A stretch of DNA of 64,000 nucleotides, taken from the NCBI GenBank assembly GCA_028287785.1, contig JAQBOZ010000007.1:186001-250000 (forward strand), in the 5' to 3' direction. Source of the DNA: Chlorobiota bacterium (GTDB lineage: Bacteria > Bacteroidota > Ignavibacteria > OLB7). A program made the position numbers and the translations under genes. Below are positions 9,900 to 19,244 of this stretch, piece by piece. The notes under the pieces were generated by a model. That model searched no databases and was not told where the DNA came from. It was given only the letters and a program-made list of their open reading frames with translations. The first letter of the stretch is position 1. Each line of letters opens with the position of its first letter.

Positions 9900-11042
9900 T
9901 CAGTCCGCGCCCATCATCTCCACGAACTGCCGGAAGAGATAATCCGCGTCGTGCGGGCCGGGGCCGGCCTCCGGGTGATACTGCACGCAGAAGAGGGGAT
10001 GCTCCGTGTGACGGAATCCCTCGATCGTCTGGTCGTTCAGGTTGATATGGGTCACTTCCACCGGCAGATCCTTCAGCGATTCCGGATCGACCGCGAAGCC
10101 GTGGTTCTGGGATGTGATCTCGTTTTCCCCCGTCAGCAGATTCTGCACCGGATGGTTCGCCCCCCGATGACCGAACTTCAGCTTGTAGGTGCGCGCGCCA
10201 AGCGCCAGCGCCAGGAGCTGATGGCCGAGACAGATGCCGAAAATCGGCTTCCTGCCGACCAATGACTTGATGGTTTCGATCGCGTACTTCACGGCATCGG
10301 GATCGCCGGGGCCGTTGGAGAGGAAGATCCCGTCCGGGTTCAGCGCCAGTATCTCCTCGGCGGTCGCGGAGCCGGGGACCACCGTCAACCGGCAGCTGTA
10401 GCTGGTCAAGCGTTCCAGGATGTTCCGCTTTACGCCGTAATCGATCACCACCACATGATATTCCCTCGTCGCGGTAAACCCGGCCGATGGAAGCAGCCTG
10501 TAGCCGCTGGCGTCGACCGTTGTCCACGGGGCGCTCTGCTCGCAGGCCACAAAGCTGGTCAGATCCAGCCCGCTCATGCTCGGAATGGCCCGCGCCCTCT
10601 CCACCAGCCTGGCGTCGTCCAGCTCCGTGGCGGAGATCACGCCGCGCATCGCCCCCTCCTCGCGGAGAATGCGGACCAGCATGCGGGTGTCGATCCCCTC
10701 GATGCCGATCACCCCGTTCTCCAGCAGATACTCGTCAAGGCTCTCCTCACTCCGCCAGTTCGACCGCACCCGCGATGCCTCCCGCGTCACAAAACCGGCC
10801 GCCTGCACCCGTCCCGACTCCACGTCGAAATGGTTGGCGCCCACGTTTCCCTGGTGCGGATAGGTCATCGTGACGATCTGGCCGTAGTAGCTGGGATCGG
10901 TGAGGATCTCCTGATAGCCGGTGATCGATGTGTTGAACACCACTTCGCCGGCGGACTCGCGATCCACCGCGCCGAAGGCACGGCCGGTGAAGACGACGCC
11001 GTTTTCGAGGGCGAGCTTGGCTTTTGGACGTGAAGGAGTCAT
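9900..11042 (-). CDS. carA: Carbamoyl-phosphate synthase small subunit
   Basis: The 380-residue protein has the N-terminal CPSase small-subunit domain ([20 protein letters not shown]) and a C-terminal class I glutamine amidotransferase. The nucleophile Cys is in [15 protein letters not shown], and the catalytic His and Glu are in [13 protein letters not shown]. It releases ammonia from glutamine for the large subunit, which makes carbamoyl phosphate for arginine and pyrimidine synthesis in the cytoplasm. carB is not adjacent, unlike in many bacteria. The gene sits between mazG and the thiolase gene. No obvious Shine-Dalgarno precedes the start. Confidence 0.95.
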   Translation of the reverse strand: MTPSRPKAKLALENGVVFTGRAFGAVDRESAGEVVFNTSITGYQEILTDPSYYGQIVTMTYPHQGNVGANHFDVESGRVQAAGFVTREASRVRSNWRSEESLDEYLLENGVIGIEGIDTRMLVRILREEGAMRGVISATELDDARLVERARAIPSMSGLDLTSFVACEQSAPWTTVDASGYRLLPSAGFTATREYHVVVIDYGVKRNILERLTSYSCRLTVVPGSATAEEILALNPDGIFLSNGPGDPDAVKYAIETIKSLVGRKPIFGICLGHQLLALALGARTYKLKFGHRGANHPVQNLLTGENEITSQNHGFAVDPESLKDLPVEVTHINLNDQTIEGFRHTEHPLFCVQYHPEAGPGPHDADYLFRQFVEMMGAD

Positions 11043-11173
11043 GAGGATCTATTTGGAGCTTTGCGTAGGGACAAATCGAAGAAGTCTCACAAATCTACGA
11101 AAGGAGAGATGAATGATGGCGGGCGGCGATCGATTGACACGAATTGAAAGGAGCGGCGGACTCGGGCGATCGA

Positions 11174-11382
11174 TCAACCACGATGCCCGGTGCCGGGGAT
11201 GCGAAGCTCGAACTCCGGGCAGAGATAGGTTTCGGCGACGATGGGAGATTCGCCACGCCGCAAACCGTAAAACTGAATCGATCCCTGACGTTCCGCAGCA
11301 TCACATGCTCGCAGCCGGATGCGTCGCAGTAGAGCGCCGGGAATTCGCCGCTGTCGTAGTTATAAACCTCATCCCCCCTCAT
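11174..11382 (-). pseudogene. Small conserved-looking ORF broken by one frameshift (about 69 aa if repaired)
   Basis: An ATG at 11382 overlaps the end of mazG. Its frame gives a protein-like start (MRGDEVYNYDSGEFPALYC, then ASGCEHVMLRNVRDRFSF) and then turns low-quality. The neighbouring frame continues protein-like as FYGLRRGESPIVAETYLC, PEFELRIPGTGHRG and a stop at 11174-11176. Adding one T to the TTTT run (plus-strand As at 11269-11272) joins both halves into one 69-residue protein with three Cys, two of them five residues apart. It may be a real frameshift or a sequencing/assembly indel. I recognise no family. Confidence 0.4.
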
Positions 11383-12148
11383 GTTCCCCCCGTTTCGCCT
11401 CATTCCAGTAGGCATCCATCTGCTCCAGATCCACATCCTTGAATGTCTTTCCCTGCTCCAGCAGCCGCGACTCGATATGCTGGAACCGGCGGATGAACTT
11501 GTTGGTGGTCCTGTGGAGCGATTCCTCCGGCGAGACGCCGATAAACCGGGCATAGTTGACCAGCGCGAAGAGAAGATCGCCAAACTCCTCCTCCACCTTC
11601 TCCCGCTCGCCGCCACGGACCGCCTCGTGCATCTCCTCCATCTCCTCCTCCACCTTCTTCCAGACATCCTCCGGCTTCTCCCAGTCGAACCCGACCTTCG
11701 ATGCCTTCTCCTGCACGCGATCGGCGCGCTGAAGGGCCGGCAGCGCCTTCGGCATGTTCTCGAAGAGCGAGCGACGCCCCTCCTTCATCTTGAGCTGCTC
11801 CCAGTTCTCGCTCACCTCCCCCGCATCCTTTACCGATGTATCGCCAAAGACATGGGGGTGACGATGGACCAGTTTCGTGGAGATGAACTTCACCACATCG
11901 TTGAAATCGAACGCCCCGCGCTCCTCGGCAATCACCGAGTGCATCACCGAATGGAGGAGGATATCCCCAAGCTCCTTCTTCAGCTCCGTGTCGTTGTTAT
12001 CCTCGATCGCCTCCTTTACCTCATAGGCCTCCTCGACCAGAAGCGGCGCGATCGAGGCGTGCGTCTGCTCGCGGTCCCAGGGACAGTCGACGCGGAGACG
12101 CCGGACGATCGCGAAAAAATCCTCGAATGTATCGGTTGGTGGGTTCAT
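11369..12148 (-). CDS. mazG: Nucleoside triphosphate pyrophosphohydrolase MazG
   Basis: The 259-residue protein carries two MazG units. The first has the family signature DCPWDREQTHASIAPLLVEE, with the EExxE metal-binding helix. The second, in the C-terminal half (VEEEMEEMHEAVRGGEREKV), repeats the acidic pattern. The enzyme hydrolyses NTPs to NMP and pyrophosphate in the cytoplasm and is thought to clean nucleotide pools. It lies 86 bases behind holA and its stop overlaps the start of a small frameshifted ORF, which suggests translational coupling in the ancestor. Confidence 0.95.
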   Translation of the reverse strand: MNPPTDTFEDFFAIVRRLRVDCPWDREQTHASIAPLLVEEAYEVKEAIEDNNDTELKKELGDILLHSVMHSVIAEERGAFDFNDVVKFISTKLVHRHPHVFGDTSVKDAGEVSENWEQLKMKEGRRSLFENMPKALPALQRADRVQEKASKVGFDWEKPEDVWKKVEEEMEEMHEAVRGGEREKVEEEFGDLLFALVNYARFIGVSPEESLHRTTNKFIRRFQHIESRLLEQGKTFKDVDLEQMDAYWNEAKRGEHEGG

Positions 12149-12234
12149 GAACGTGTCTCGATCAGAGTTGAAAAATCGTTTATGCGGATGCCGGATATCA
12201 TGATGAGGGGCGGCTTATTGCCGGATCTCCCCGT

Positions 12235-13326
12235 TCAGCCAAACGCCGCCTCGTAGATGGCGGAGGGAATGCCGCGCATCGGCTCGCCGCGGATGATCGC
12301 GATCAGCATGGTCTGCATCACCAGCGGGATCTCCATGTTGGTTGTCTTCATCACGATATCGGCATGGAGGAGCGCCTCGAACGCATTACGCAGATGCGCC
12401 ATCGGATAGCGGGAAAGGGCGGCGATATATTCATTGAGGAAAAACGGGGAGATGCCGAGGCTCCTCGCCATCTCGTTCTGGTCCTTGGCGCGGGAGCGAA
12501 GCTCGATCAGACGCCAGAGAATGGTGAAGTAGCGGGTGAGCATCGTCAAAATCAACTGCGCGGGCTCGCCGGCGCGCAGCATCCGCTCGGCGATCTCGGC
12601 GGCCAGCTCCAGATTTTTCATGCCGACCGATTTCTGAAGCTCGAACACATTGAAGACTTTCGATGCCCCCACGATCGCCCGGACATCCTCCGCCGTGATC
12701 CGCTTCCGATCCTCGACGAAGGTGAAGAGCTTTTCAATCTCGTTGCTCAGCACGCGGAGCGACGCGCCGACATATCCCACGAACAATTCCACGGCATCCG
12801 GCGTGATCTCCTTTCCCCGCGCCTTGATCCGCGATGCCGTCCATGAGGGGATTTCCCGATCGTAGATTTTCTTGAATTGAACGGCCGCGGCGTGGTTGAC
12901 GATAAGATTATAGGGAGCCTTTGCTCCGGGACCGTTTTTTCCCTTCGTGAGAAAATCGGCGATGGCGGCGGTTATAATCAGAATTGTCGTCGGCGCGGGG
13001 GTGTTCATATATCTACCAAACGGGGAATTTTCCTCCGGTTTTCCCCGCAGCGCAAATGTCCTGTCGATCTCCCGCACCACCACCACGCGACGGTCCGCCA
13101 TCAGCGGATAGGCCATCGACCGTTCCACGATATCGTTGACCGATATCTCGCTGCCGTACATCAGATCGAAATTGAAGCTGCGGGTGCTTTCATCGACCGT
13201 TGCGGCCATGATCCGGTCAAGCGCCTCATCGATCAGAAATTCCTCCTCGCCGAACAGAAAATAGACGGGATCGAATTTCCCATGCTTCAGCGATGTTTCG
13301 AGACTATCCGGCGTGACAATCGGCAT
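12235..13326 (-). CDS. holA: DNA polymerase III delta subunit
   Basis: The 363-residue protein has the HolA layout. The N-terminal AAA-like domain starts PVYFLFGEEEFLIDEALDRI, with the characteristic YFLFGEE followed by RVVVVREID. The middle part reads VGASLRVLSNEIEKL (the family's L.NE.EKL motif), and the C-terminal domain contains LILTMLTRYFTILWRL. It is the clamp-loader wrench that opens the sliding clamp. It appears to be the first gene of the minus-strand run ending at 7737. The ATG is preceded by only weak ribosome-site signals. Confidence 0.93.
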   Translation of the reverse strand: MPIVTPDSLETSLKHGKFDPVYFLFGEEEFLIDEALDRIMAATVDESTRSFNFDLMYGSEISVNDIVERSMAYPLMADRRVVVVREIDRTFALRGKPEENSPFGRYMNTPAPTTILIITAAIADFLTKGKNGPGAKAPYNLIVNHAAAVQFKKIYDREIPSWTASRIKARGKEITPDAVELFVGYVGASLRVLSNEIEKLFTFVEDRKRITAEDVRAIVGASKVFNVFELQKSVGMKNLELAAEIAERMLRAGEPAQLILTMLTRYFTILWRLIELRSRAKDQNEMARSLGISPFFLNEYIAALSRYPMAHLRNAFEALLHADIVMKTTNMEIPLVMQTMLIAIIRGEPMRGIPSAIYEAAFG

Positions 13327-13419
13327 CTGTACGGTGCTTTACGTGAACATTATCGTGAGCCACCAATATAACGCTCTCGAATTCCCGAAGAAGAACGCCG
13401 GTGAAACAGCCCATAATAT

Positions 13420-13456
13420 AACGGGCGGAGATTCACCCATGGAATCTCCGCCCGTT
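13420..13456 (-). terminator. Hairpin terminator of the AT-hook protein gene
   Basis: A perfect 15-bp inverted repeat (AACGGGCGGAGATTC and its complement) encloses a 7-base loop. It lies 55 bases after the stop of the AT-hook gene and before the holA start. The minus-strand flank (ATATTATGG) is AT-rich but has no T run, so termination strength is uncertain. Confidence 0.55.
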
Positions 13457-13510
13457 CAGTTTCAATAATCTCTTCGCCGACCGGAATCTTCCCGGCCGGC
13501 ATCGGGATTT

Positions 13511-14956
13511 CTACTGCTGCGTCGGCTCGGCACCAGTTTCCCCGACCGCTGTTTCGGGGGTGTTCACCTGAGCGCCGTTCTGCTCCGATTTCCTGGGGCG
13601 ACCGCGGCGCTTGGCGCCGGTGGAAGCCTCGGTAGTCCCGGAAGCCTCGGTAGTACGCGCCGGACGACCGCGACGGCGTGGCGTTGCCTGCACCTCCGCC
13701 GCCGGAGCCTCGACATTCTTCCTTGGGCGACCGCGACGCTTGGCGCCGGTGCTTCCCTCGGTGGCTGCCGGAGCGCCTTCAGCGGCATTCTTCGGACGGC
13801 GACCGCGGCGCTTGGCGCCCGTGGACTCACCACCGGCATTGCCGGCTTCGGCATTCTTCGCCGGGCGACCACGACGCTTGGCCGATGACGGAGCAGCGGC
13901 GGCATCAGCGTTCTTCCGTGGACGACCACGACGGCCGGTAGCTGCCGGGGCCGAAGCGGAGACCGGTGCCTCTGCATTCTTCCTTGGACGACCACGACGA
14001 CCGGCAACAACCGGAGCGGCGGCCGGCGCCTCTGCGTTCTTCCGTGGACGGCCACGACGCTTTGCCGCGCCGGCTGGAGCCTCGGCGGCTCCGGCATTCT
14101 TCGCCGGACGACCACGACGGCGCGGTGCGGCCTGCTCGGCTACCGGCGCCTCTACATTTTTCCTCGGACGGCCACGACGCTTTGCTGCGCCGGCTGGAGC
14201 CTCGGCGGCGCCGGCATTCTTCGCCGGACGACCACGACGGCGCGGCGCGGCCTGCTCGGCTACCGGCGCCTCTGCATTTTTCCTTGGGCGACCACGACGC
14301 TTTGCGCCGACGGTTGCCTCAGTGGCGGCGGGAGCAGCGGCATTCTTTGCCGGGCGTCCACGACGCTTGGGAACCGCCACCTCGCCAACTGCCTCGGTCT
14401 TCCTTGGACGCCCACGGCGCTTTGCCGGCGCCGGCGTGGAATCCGCCTCGGTCGTTTCGGTCTTCCTTGGGCGACCACGACGCTTCGCCGATGTTCCTGC
14501 GGCTTTACCACGACCACGGCGGGCCGGAGCTGGGGACTCCTGTGCGTGGGCAATGGCGGCAAGGCCACGATTAACTTCGAAACCATTTGCCAGAGGGAGC
14601 GCGGCATGGAAAAGATCCATCATCCACCGCTCGGCATTACGCGCCATATCCTCCGAAATCAGCTCGACCACGCGGAAGCTCGCCGCGAAACCGCTGCTTG
14701 CCAGCCCCTGAATTTCCCTGGCTGCCCGGTTCTGCTGCCGCTTATCCATCGACTCGAGCATGGCCCCCGCCTGCAGCGGCATCCCGTTGGTTGAATAAAC
14801 CACGTAGAGATAATTCTGGGCACCTTCGAGGGGGAAAGCGGCGATTGGATGACTGGGGCTGACATTAACCTGCTCGAAGATAGCCCCTATCTGCGAGACA
14901 ATTTGCGAAGCGAATTCGCTCATCAACCGAGACCCACCTGAAGTAGTCGATGGCAT
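13511..14956 (-). CDS. Repetitive AT-hook-like DNA-binding protein
   Basis: This 481-residue protein has a globular N-terminal domain (about residues 12-140) that I do not recognise. A long tail of 15 repeats of KRRGRPRKN, RRRGRPAKN or close variants follows, spaced about 18-24 residues apart by Ala/Glu/Pro/Gly linkers. GRPRK is the AT-hook core that binds the minor groove of AT-rich DNA; one repeat reads GRRPKN. The tail is strongly basic and should be disordered. AGGAG seven bases before the ATG at 14956 supports this start over Met12. Similar tails occur in nucleoid-associated and histone-H1-like proteins, so an architectural role is plausible but inferred. Confidence 0.85.
   Translation of the reverse strand: MPSTTSGGSRLMSEFASQIVSQIGAIFEQVNVSPSHPIAAFPLEGAQNYLYVVYSTNGMPLQAGAMLESMDKRQQNRAAREIQGLASSGFAASFRVVELISEDMARNAERWMMDLFHAALPLANGFEVNRGLAAIAHAQESPAPARRGRGKAAGTSAKRRGRPRKTETTEADSTPAPAKRRGRPRKTEAVGEVAVPKRRGRPAKNAAAPAATEATVGAKRRGRPRKNAEAPVAEQAAPRRRGRPAKNAGAAEAPAGAAKRRGRPRKNVEAPVAEQAAPRRRGRPAKNAGAAEAPAGAAKRRGRPRKNAEAPAAAPVVAGRRGRPRKNAEAPVSASAPAATGRRGRPRKNADAAAAPSSAKRRGRPAKNAEAGNAGGESTGAKRRGRRPKNAAEGAPAATEGSTGAKRRGRPRKNVEAPAAEVQATPRRRGRPARTTEASGTTEASTGAKRRGRPRKSEQNGAQVNTPETAVGETGAEPTQQ
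14062..14301 (-). repeat. Tandem 120-bp duplication inside the AT-hook gene
   Basis: Two almost identical 40-codon units lie head to tail. Each encodes one KRRGRPRKN hook, a linker AEAPVAEQAAP (VEAP in the second), one RRRGRPAKN hook, and AGAAEAPAGAA. The nucleotide match is close enough to show a recent duplication rather than convergence. Limits are approximate to a few bases. Confidence 0.7.
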
Positions 14957-17345
14957 TTGAAGCTCCTGGTATGTTTACTGATCCGCCTAGAAGAAATTCA
15001 CAGGCCTTAAATAACTTCCTAATATATAAAGAGAATGCGACTTTCTATCGCCGGAACTCGCCATCCGCAACAATTACTCAAACCATGCGCCAATTTATTG
15101 CGCCATGGACATCCGCGCCGGTGATGGTTATTTGTCGACGCCGTGATCAGGGTATTTCATCGAAAGCATTGCGGTCGGATCGGCCATGTATTACTTATAT
15201 CGTCCGCATCGGCTGGGGAATTATCCGGTTGTGGATGATCATGTCGGAGCAGTTTGCCCGCTGGAAGAGCGCAATTTCGGAGTGTTTGAACCATGTTTTC
15301 ATCGGCACCACTCATTCCATTCCCGGCACGCTCGAAGGGAATATCGTTTCTCCCGCCGACATCATTTTCGCGACGCAATTCTCCCCGAAGCCGCGCAAAT
15401 ACCGAATTCACCGCGCCAGTGCATTGCCCTCAATATCCACGATGGAAGCGTTAGTGTCCCGATCCCGGATCGATCGGGACATCAATATCACTGCACCGGA
15501 TATCACATCATTGCAGGGTCAGAGATCGACGTTGGCTTTATCGAGACATTCGCGCCCGCCGTTTGACAGCCCACATTCAGGAAGAATCTCTACGTAGCCC
15601 CCGGACATGGTCAATGATATTACGATGCCCGGGTGGAGAGGCGCGGCGGGAAGGATTTTCGGGAATCCTCATGACGATATTACCAGCGGATGGTATCAAG
15701 TTGTGGTGCACGCGTTCATATCCGTTCAGCACAACCCAATCGGACGAAATCGGAACAACGGCCGGCTTCCCGGCTTCTCAAGGTGAGAGCGGCACCCATG
15801 GGAATAATCGCCACGCCGGATATTCCGCGTGGAGCAGATGCCCGGCGTGCGCGACAGGCAGCCCGCGAATCGCCGTCGCGCCGGAAGCCCCGGATATCAC
15901 GGGCCGGCGTGGAATCCATGCGTGACGGCTTTTGCGGGGCTGCAATGATCCGGAAGGTTATTCGAACAGCGTTATTCACCCGCCCGCCGCGCAAAGCCCG
16001 ATGCGATGAAATGGGCATCGAATGCAATGACAACCGACGAAATCAGATGCTCCATTTTGCCCGTATATGCCGATCGCGATAATTCAACCCCACCGACTCA
16101 GCCTGGTTATGGACGATCCAGCAATCAAAATCCACCAATGCATTCTCCCGACATTCCCGTTGCATGCGATAACCGGATGATATGGGATTTCCCTTCCATC
16201 GTTTTCCATCGCATCACACAGCACCGGCAATCACAGCAATCAAATGCGACGCGCGTTCAATGTAATGGAGATTGACGCGGGAGAGGAATATGACAACCGA
16301 TATCGACGGAAATCCCGAACCCAATGAATACAGCGATCGGTTTGAACGTGCTCGCGATGGCCGCCCACGGGGAGTATGGTTTGCATCCCATGTATCATGG
16401 GTCTTCCGATAATCACGATTCAATCCGGGCATCGAAGTCCTCCCGAAGCGAAGTTCGAAGTTCAGGTGGTCATCGACTTTTACCGTGTGTGATGGAATGA
16501 TTTTGATCCACGAATGGCGACATGATCAACACCCGCATCCGTCATCGAAGAAATTTCACAAATGGTAACAGGGATGTGATGTGGCGGCACGCTTGAACAC
16601 GATGCAACCGGATCGTGTTGAACATTCGGCGAGCGACGGGATATTGCTCAATCCAACCCGACGGAAATTGATGTCTGTTATCGGGATCGCTTCGCTTTTT
16701 CGGTTTATCATCCCATGATGGGAATGATATGTCATCACAACACATGCAATCCTGCATCTCCTCGTTATCTCACATTTGCGTTCGCACAGTGCAGGCCGGT
16801 GCTGAAAAATCGTGCGATGTCCCATCGAGTATGGATGATTTTGGAGGGGAGCATTATCGGCCGGTGCCATCATTTTCCGGCATCGCCACCATGCCGGCGT
16901 CCGGCGGCATATCCAGTGAAGGGATGATGTATTGTGCGGCGGGGTCAATCCATTACATCGGAAATTTCCCGGAGATCGGGCGACGGAATTTCCCCGTGAT
17001 TACCGGCCGTCCGTTGCATCACGGACATGCCGCCATCCCACAATGGTGCGGATAGGCGACGGCGATTGGGCGCGACAGGCTTTATGACCGTCCCGGAAGA
17101 AGAGTGGGAATCGGCGTACCGTCGGGCCCGCTGCTCCGTGCCCGAACTGCCGGCCTGGGAACAGTTCATCCGGGCGCTCGTCCATACAATCGCACCGGGG
17201 ACAATTCGTCATGGGGAGATGATTCAGGGCATCTGTTCATGGTCCCGCATGATTGGATCGTCGGGGAGCCCGAAGGAATATCAACGCCTGCAATCGAGAA
17301 ATCTTCTTCTCCCAAAAAGGGCGTAACTTTCCCCATCGATCTCGT
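14957..17345. other. 2.4-kb stretch without a convincing gene
   Basis: Frames here are short or read as low-quality protein on both strands; none has a start with ribosome-site support or a recognisable motif. The DNA is not simple sequence and holds many short palindromes of the GATATC and GGAATATTCC kind. I see no tRNA, rRNA, CRISPR or transposase fragment. It separates two oppositely transcribed genes, the AT-hook gene and the small T9SS-tail gene, so both promoters are at its edges. Confidence 0.5.
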
Positions 17346-17353
17346 TATATTTG
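17346..17353 (+). promoter_or_regulatory. Candidate TAnnTTTG -7 box
   Basis: TATATTTG fits the Bacteroidetes -7 consensus exactly and lies 37 bases before the ATG of the small T9SS-tail protein, with a GGAG ribosome site at 17381-17384 in between. No clear -33 TTTG is present at the usual spacing. Confidence 0.4.
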
Positions 17354-17390
17354 GAGTGTGCCTAATCAGTATTGTGATACGGAGTACCTT

Positions 17391-17762
17391 ATGAAAGCGA
17401 AGCTGCTTACTGCAATGGTCCTGGTGGGGATGGTGGTCGCCTCCTCGTTCATTCCGTCAAGTCTCCCGGCGGGACAGAATGGGATGGCGATGCGAAGCGT
17501 CTACCCCAATCCTTTCACGATCAGCACAACCTTCCAGCTTACGATGCCCAAGTCGGGGAACATCACGATTGCCGTGTTCGATCTTCTGGGTCGTCATATG
17601 AAAACCCTCTTCCAGGGGGAGCATGAACAGGGGAAGGACAATATCTTCTGGGACGGCAATGATGATACCGGCAAGCCGGTGATTCCGGGCATCTATATCT
17701 GCTCGCTCTTCGCCGACAACAACATGGTTACGAGTGTGAAGGTGGTCAAGATTCCGGCGTAG
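17391..17762 (+). CDS. Small secreted protein consisting of a T9SS type A sorting domain
   Basis: The frame is open further upstream, but the ATG at 17391 is preceded by GGAG and starts a signal peptide (KLLTAMVLVGMVVASSF). The mature part of about 100 residues is almost entirely a FlgD-like/T9SS C-terminal domain: SVYPNPF, TISTTFQLTMPKSGNITI, AVFDLLGRHMKTL, WDGNDDTGKPVIPGIYI. There is essentially no cargo. T9SS cargo normally carries such a domain at the end of a larger protein. It could be a mini surface protein, a decoy, or the remnant of a longer gene. The strand and context are isolated from neighbours. Confidence 0.75.
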   Translation: MKAKLLTAMVLVGMVVASSFIPSSLPAGQNGMAMRSVYPNPFTISTTFQLTMPKSGNITIAVFDLLGRHMKTLFQGEHEQGKDNIFWDGNDDTGKPVIPGIYICSLFADNNMVTSVKVVKIPA

Positions 17763-17834
17763 TCTTCCGTGCGTTCGGGGATACCACGCCCCGATCGCAC
17801 GATGCAGGTGCATCCCGCCGCGTGGATGCACTCG

Positions 17835-19046
17835 TTACGGCTGCAAGGCCGTCGGATCGCTCCGGCCACCCCGCTCCATCAACTTCTCGGTTTCCTCGAT
17901 CACCTCCGCTATGGTGACAGCCTGCATGCATGTATCGTCCGGCCGGACGCAATGCACCTGATCGCATGGGCTGCATGGAAACTGATGATACACCGTCGCG
18001 ACCTGCCTGCCGATGGGACGGAACATATGGTGAAGCCCCGGCCCGAACAGGCCAAGCGTCCGCGTGCCGACCACCGCGGCCATATGCATCAGCCCACCAT
18101 CCGATCCCAGATAGAGTGAGGCGCGCTTCAGCACGGCGGCCATTGAACGAAGATCGAGCCGACCGGTAAGATCGATCGGGTTCAGATCGCCGATCAGCGC
18201 GGCCAGCCCGGCGGAACGCTCCACCTCCCCTCCCGACCCGATCAACACGATTCTCAGCCCGTGCGTCGCCACGATATGGCGTGCCATCTCCGCGAACCGC
18301 TCAAGCGACCACTCTCTCAGCTTCTGCGACGCCCCGGTGTGGATGGTCGCAAAGGGAACATCGATCCCGTTATCCGCCAGAAAACGCCCTGCCTCCTCTT
18401 CCTCCTCCGGCGTGACGAAATAATCGAGATGAGCTTCCGGGTCCAGATCGATGCCGAGAGGCGCAAGCAGTTCCGCGAGACGCTTGATCTCGTGCTGGCG
18501 TGGCTCCCCCGTGCGGCGCCTGTGGAGATATTCCCGCAGATGGACGCTCCCCCGCTGAATGTGCGGCACGCTGGAAAAAAGAGCGCCCAGCAGCGTCTTC
18601 CAGTCATCACGCAGGCCGATAACCAGATCCGGCCTCCATGAGCCAAGCCGGGCGCGCAGATCGCGGAATGAATCGGGACGATAGGGAGGGCGGAGGAAGA
18701 GCGTGCTGTTGTAGCGGACCACCTGATCCACGTTGGGGTTGCCGGCGAGGATCGCATCGCACCATTCACCGGCCGCGATTCTGATCTCCGCATCGGGATA
18801 GCGGCGCCTGATGGCCCTGAGCGCCGATGTAGCCATCAGCATATCCCCCATGTGATCCGGCTTGTAGATCAGCACACGCCGAACTTCTCCGACCGGCGGG
18901 TGCGATCGGAGCACGCCGACAAGCACGGCAAAGAGGTTGAGGAAATGCTCGTTATGAGCCAGCCTGTTCAGAACCTCACGTCCGCGACGGTGGAGGAATC
19001 CCTCCCTGGGGATCGATGGATCTGCATGATTCGGGCGTTTGCTCAT
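17835..19046 (-). CDS. Glycosyltransferase family 9 (heptosyltransferase-like)
   Basis: The protein of 403 residues matches the ADP-heptose:LPS heptosyltransferase family. Visible features are the N-terminal VLIYKPDHMGDMLMATSALRAI, the central domain with GLRDDWKTLLGA, and the C-terminal nucleotide-sugar site around IHTGASQKLREW and GSDGGLMHMAAVVGTRTLGLFG. It would add a heptose or related sugar to a lipid A core or other glycan on the cytoplasmic side of the inner membrane. The frame opens at 19136, but those 30 extra residues look non-native, so I prefer Met at 19046, although it lacks a clear ribosome site. A single GT9 gene without core-synthesis neighbours. Confidence 0.85.
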   Translation of the reverse strand: MSKRPNHADPSIPREGFLHRRGREVLNRLAHNEHFLNLFAVLVGVLRSHPPVGEVRRVLIYKPDHMGDMLMATSALRAIRRRYPDAEIRIAAGEWCDAILAGNPNVDQVVRYNSTLFLRPPYRPDSFRDLRARLGSWRPDLVIGLRDDWKTLLGALFSSVPHIQRGSVHLREYLHRRRTGEPRQHEIKRLAELLAPLGIDLDPEAHLDYFVTPEEEEEAGRFLADNGIDVPFATIHTGASQKLREWSLERFAEMARHIVATHGLRIVLIGSGGEVERSAGLAALIGDLNPIDLTGRLDLRSMAAVLKRASLYLGSDGGLMHMAAVVGTRTLGLFGPGLHHMFRPIGRQVATVYHQFPCSPCDQVHCVRPDDTCMQAVTIAEVIEETEKLMERGGRSDPTALQP

Positions 19047-19177
19047 AGTAGATCGGGATAATCTATGGCGATGCCCGCGACAGATACAAGACGAATCTCT
19101 CGCCGACCCCTTTCCCGGAATCATCATGGCACCCACGAGCCCCGGACAGCCGGCTCCGTTCGCGGGAATGCAAATGA

Positions 19178-19207
19178 AAAGGGCGACCTCTTTCGAGCCC
19201 GCCCTTT
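19178..19207 (-). terminator. Intrinsic terminator of the lipoprotein gene
   Basis: Read on the minus strand, AAAGGGCG and CGCCCTTT flank a 14-base loop and are followed by TTCATTTG. It lies about 38 bases after the stop codon of the 268-residue lipoprotein. Confidence 0.6.
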
Positions 19208-19244
19208 AGTGATCTATGATAAAAGGATCATGCGATCCCGGTTG

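Noticed and set aside
13600-14500. Possible CRISPR array
   Set aside because: The regular repeat spacing of about 55-70 bases comes from in-frame hook codons (KRRGRPRKN), the spacers are themselves repetitive linkers, and no cas genes are near.
13611-14711. A 366-codon plus-strand frame with regular repeats
   Set aside because: It is the reverse complement of the AT-hook array; its regular repeats merely mirror the hook codons.
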